Positions 61,988 to 64,000 of a stretch of 64,000 nucleotides of DNA are shown here, one piece after another. Position 1 is the first letter of the stretch, and each line of letters opens with the position of its first letter. The notes beneath the pieces are model-generated. The model made no database searches. It was not told the DNA's origin and saw only the letters and a program-made list of their open reading frames with translations. Source of the DNA: CAVXTT01 sp963764685 (GTDB taxonomy: Bacteria; Bacteroidota; Ignavibacteria; Ignavibacteriales; Ignavibacteriaceae); assembly GCA_963764685.1 (NCBI GenBank), contig CAVXTT010000016.1, positions 62,001 to 126,000 of the forward strand. The letters are read 5' to 3'. The translations under genes were made by a program, and so were the position numbers.

Positions 61988-64000
61988 CTATAGTGACTTA
62001 AATAAAAACAACAGAATTACTAAAGAGAATATTACTAGAATAACATAAGTTTGTACTCTGCCGGTCTGAAATCTTCTGAAGATTAAACCGATAAAACCGC
62101 TCAGGTACGCCATAAAATTTACTAAACCGTCGACCACAACATTATCAAACCTGCCGCTGAAGGCTGAGAACCATTTTGTTACTGATGCAGAACCATCCAC
62201 GATACCATCAATAATTTTCAGATCGAACCAGGCAAAGAATCGTGCTAATAGCCAGAGTACCTGCAACAAAGGTAGCATCATATATCTCATCGAAATACCA
62301 TTTATTCAATGAAAGGTTGTACAATGATTTGACTTTGGCAGCAACAGCATCAGCACTTATTTTCTTCCACTGATAAAACATAAATGCACCCAATATTCCT
62401 AAGCCAGCAACCAGCAAAGACAATAACATTGCCGGATAATGGAAATGATGCATAGCTTCAGTATAAACACCCGAATAAACAATCTCGCCATGTACCGGTG
62501 TCGAAGGGTTATTAACCATAAAATTATAACGGGCTGTTTCCGGTACTGAAATTTGCGGAGCTTTAATCCATTCGGATACAAACCATCCGCTTCCTCCATT
62601 CAGAGGATTAGGGGTATACCAGAAAAACACTGAGAGACCCGCCAGAATTACAAGCGGTAATACCATTACTAATGGAGATTCGTGTGCGTGATCATATTTA
62701 TGCTGGTCTGCCGGTTTACCATGAAATGTAAGTATGACAAGACGGAACATATAAAATGCAGTCAACATTGCTACAAAAAATCCTACAACAGCAAATAGCC
62801 AGTGTCCTGTTAAATTCGCAAATGCCATAGTTCCTGCAAGTATACCGTCTTTGCTGAGAAATCCTGAAGTTAGAGGAACACCCGAAATAGCCAGAGTAGA
62901 AATTAAGAAGGTTGCATAAGTCAGAGGCATCTTCTTTCGTAATCCACCCATATTTCTGATATCCTGCTCGTGATGCATTGAATGTATAACAGAACCGGAT
63001 CCTAAGAATAAGACAAGCTTTGAAGAAAGCATGAGTGATAAGATGAAAAAACGCAAATTGGAATGCGCCCACGCCTAATGCCATTACCATATAACCAAGC
63101 TGACTTACTGTAGAATATGCCAGGACCTTTTTAATATCATTCTGAGTGAGGGCAATGGTTGCAGGAATAAATGCTGAAATTGCTCCTATGACTGCAATAA
63201 TCAGCAGGGCATCTCCAGTAAGCATGGTAAATACTCTGGCAACAAGGTATACACCAGCGGCAACCATTGTGGCAGCGTGTATTAAAGCACTGACGGGTGT
63301 AGGACCTTCCATTGCATCTGGAAGCCAAACGTGCAGCGGGAACTGGGCAGATTTACCGATCGCACCGCAGAAAAGCAATAATACCTGTAACGGTTAACCA
63401 GAATTCACTCCCGAAAGGAAGATTCCCCAGAGCTATTTGAGCAAATATAGTTTCAAGGGTAAAAGTCTTATACGTATAGAATAGTATCAGAATGCCGGAA
63501 AACATCCCTATGTCACCAATCCTGTTTACGATGAAAGCTTTTTTTGCGGCATCGGAAGCAGATTTCTTTTCATACCAGAAACCGATAAGGAGGTATGAGG
63601 AGAGTCCGACAAGTTCCCAGAAGATATACATCATAAGCATATTGTGAGTAAGGACTATGCCAGCCATAGAGAAAGTAAAAATTCCCAGGTAGGCAAAATA
63701 TCTGTTATAACGCTTGTCCCCCTCCATATAGGCAATTGAGAAAATATGAACCAGCATACTTATCAGCATTACAACCATAATCATAATTACAGACAGGTTA
63801 TCCAGCACTATACCAAGCTCAATCGTAATAGGACCAAACACAGGAACATTTCCCAGATTTATCCACTGAAATTGAGAAGTTATTGTAGATTGTGTATAGT
63901 AGGCGAGTTTTATATAACCCAGAATTACTGAAAGCACAAATGCTGCAATCAGAATAAAATTTTCAATAAGATATGCCCGCTTGAATTTCTTCCCCATAAA
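61988..64000 (-). CDS. nuoL: NADH-quinone oxidoreductase subunit L (5' end beyond window; three frameshifts)
   Basis: About 670 residues visible. The Met at 63997 is internal: NuoL normally has ~25-30 further residues, so the true start lies past the window. Motifs: I-F-W-E-L-V-G-L-S-S-Y-L-L-I-G-F-W (key Glu), K-K-A-F-I-V-N-R-I-G-D, F-P-L-H-V-W-L-P-D-A-M-E-G-P-T-P-V-S-A-L-I-H-A-A-T-M-V (shown in parts), D-I-K-K-V-L-A-Y-S-T-V-S-Q-L-G-Y and S-K-D-G-I-L. Extra bases near 63379, 63015-63016 and 62246 split it; continuity is clear at G-I-L-L-F-C-G-A-I-G, K-A-V-L-F-L-G-S-G-S and L-A-I-A-R-F-F-A-W-F. The C-terminal part includes the lateral-helix region of NuoL. First of three nuo genes here. Confidence 0.93.

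Noticed and set aside
1410..63379. Programmed frameshifting as an explanation for the split genes
   Set aside because: Sites lack a shared slippery motif or stimulatory structure, differ in context, and occur several times per gene; sequence error is simpler.
1..64000. Phage, insertion sequence, integrase, tRNA or rRNA genes
   Set aside because: None could be recognised on either strand.

Overview
The window looks like an under-polished contig from a free-living member of the Ignavibacteria/Chlorobi side of the Bacteroidota. The evidence is six secreted proteins ending in the type IX secretion (T9SS) sorting tail with the Y-P-N-P-F-N-P signature, genes with moderate GC, and a complex I locus. 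No T9SS machinery, rRNA, tRNA, CRISPR array, phage or transposase gene is visible.

Layout. (1) 1-28.3 kb is a cell-surface island: three giant tandem paralogues (1269-9654, 12781-22761, 22991-27981) built from right-handed beta-helix blocks, a twice-repeated GWN module and a T9SS tail, with a smaller ASH/dockerin-like T9SS protein (9760-12338) between the first two. Composite interspersed repeats flank the island on both sides. (2) 29.4-38.7 kb is a second secretion operon: a T9SS-tailed protein with a cohesin-like N-terminus, then a reprolysin-type metalloprotease, an endonuclease/exonuclease/phosphatase-family enzyme and a two-LamG-like protein. The last three share a ~180-residue C-terminal module with two dockerin-like calcium loops and lack the T9SS tail. 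This is the best candidate for an undescribed system: a possible surface scaffold plus docking enzymes. (3) 39.0-41.6 kb holds an RRM RNA-binding protein, a small membrane protein, and a minus-strand hisA-like / cyclic-nucleotide-binding / UspA cluster. (4) 42.1-53.3 kb is a plus-strand housekeeping run: hydrolase, bioY, a membrane Fe-S oxidoreductase resembling ETF:menaquinone oxidoreductases, a histone H1-like protein, CapA, NAD isocitrate dehydrogenase, an MFS carrier, dusB, a PolX-like protein with a lost polymerase active site, a crotonase and apt. (5) 53.3-58.8 kb has rsmI, lysine 6-aminotransferase, another T9SS protein and an ALDH7-type semialdehyde dehydrogenase; the aminotransferase and dehydrogenase would form a lysine-to-aminoadipate route. 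(6) 58.8-64.0 kb is nuoN-nuoM-nuoL on the minus strand, with nuoL cut by the window edge.

A pervasive artefact must be kept in mind. Many genes, including clearly essential ones (nuoL, nuoM, nuoN, apt, rsmI), carry single-base indels, overwhelmingly insertions. They are very dense at 13.58-14.52, 15.68-16.25 and 23.45-24.55 kb, inside the paralogous beta-helix regions. I read these as consensus errors, not biology, and give merged gene coordinates wherever the protein can be followed across frames.
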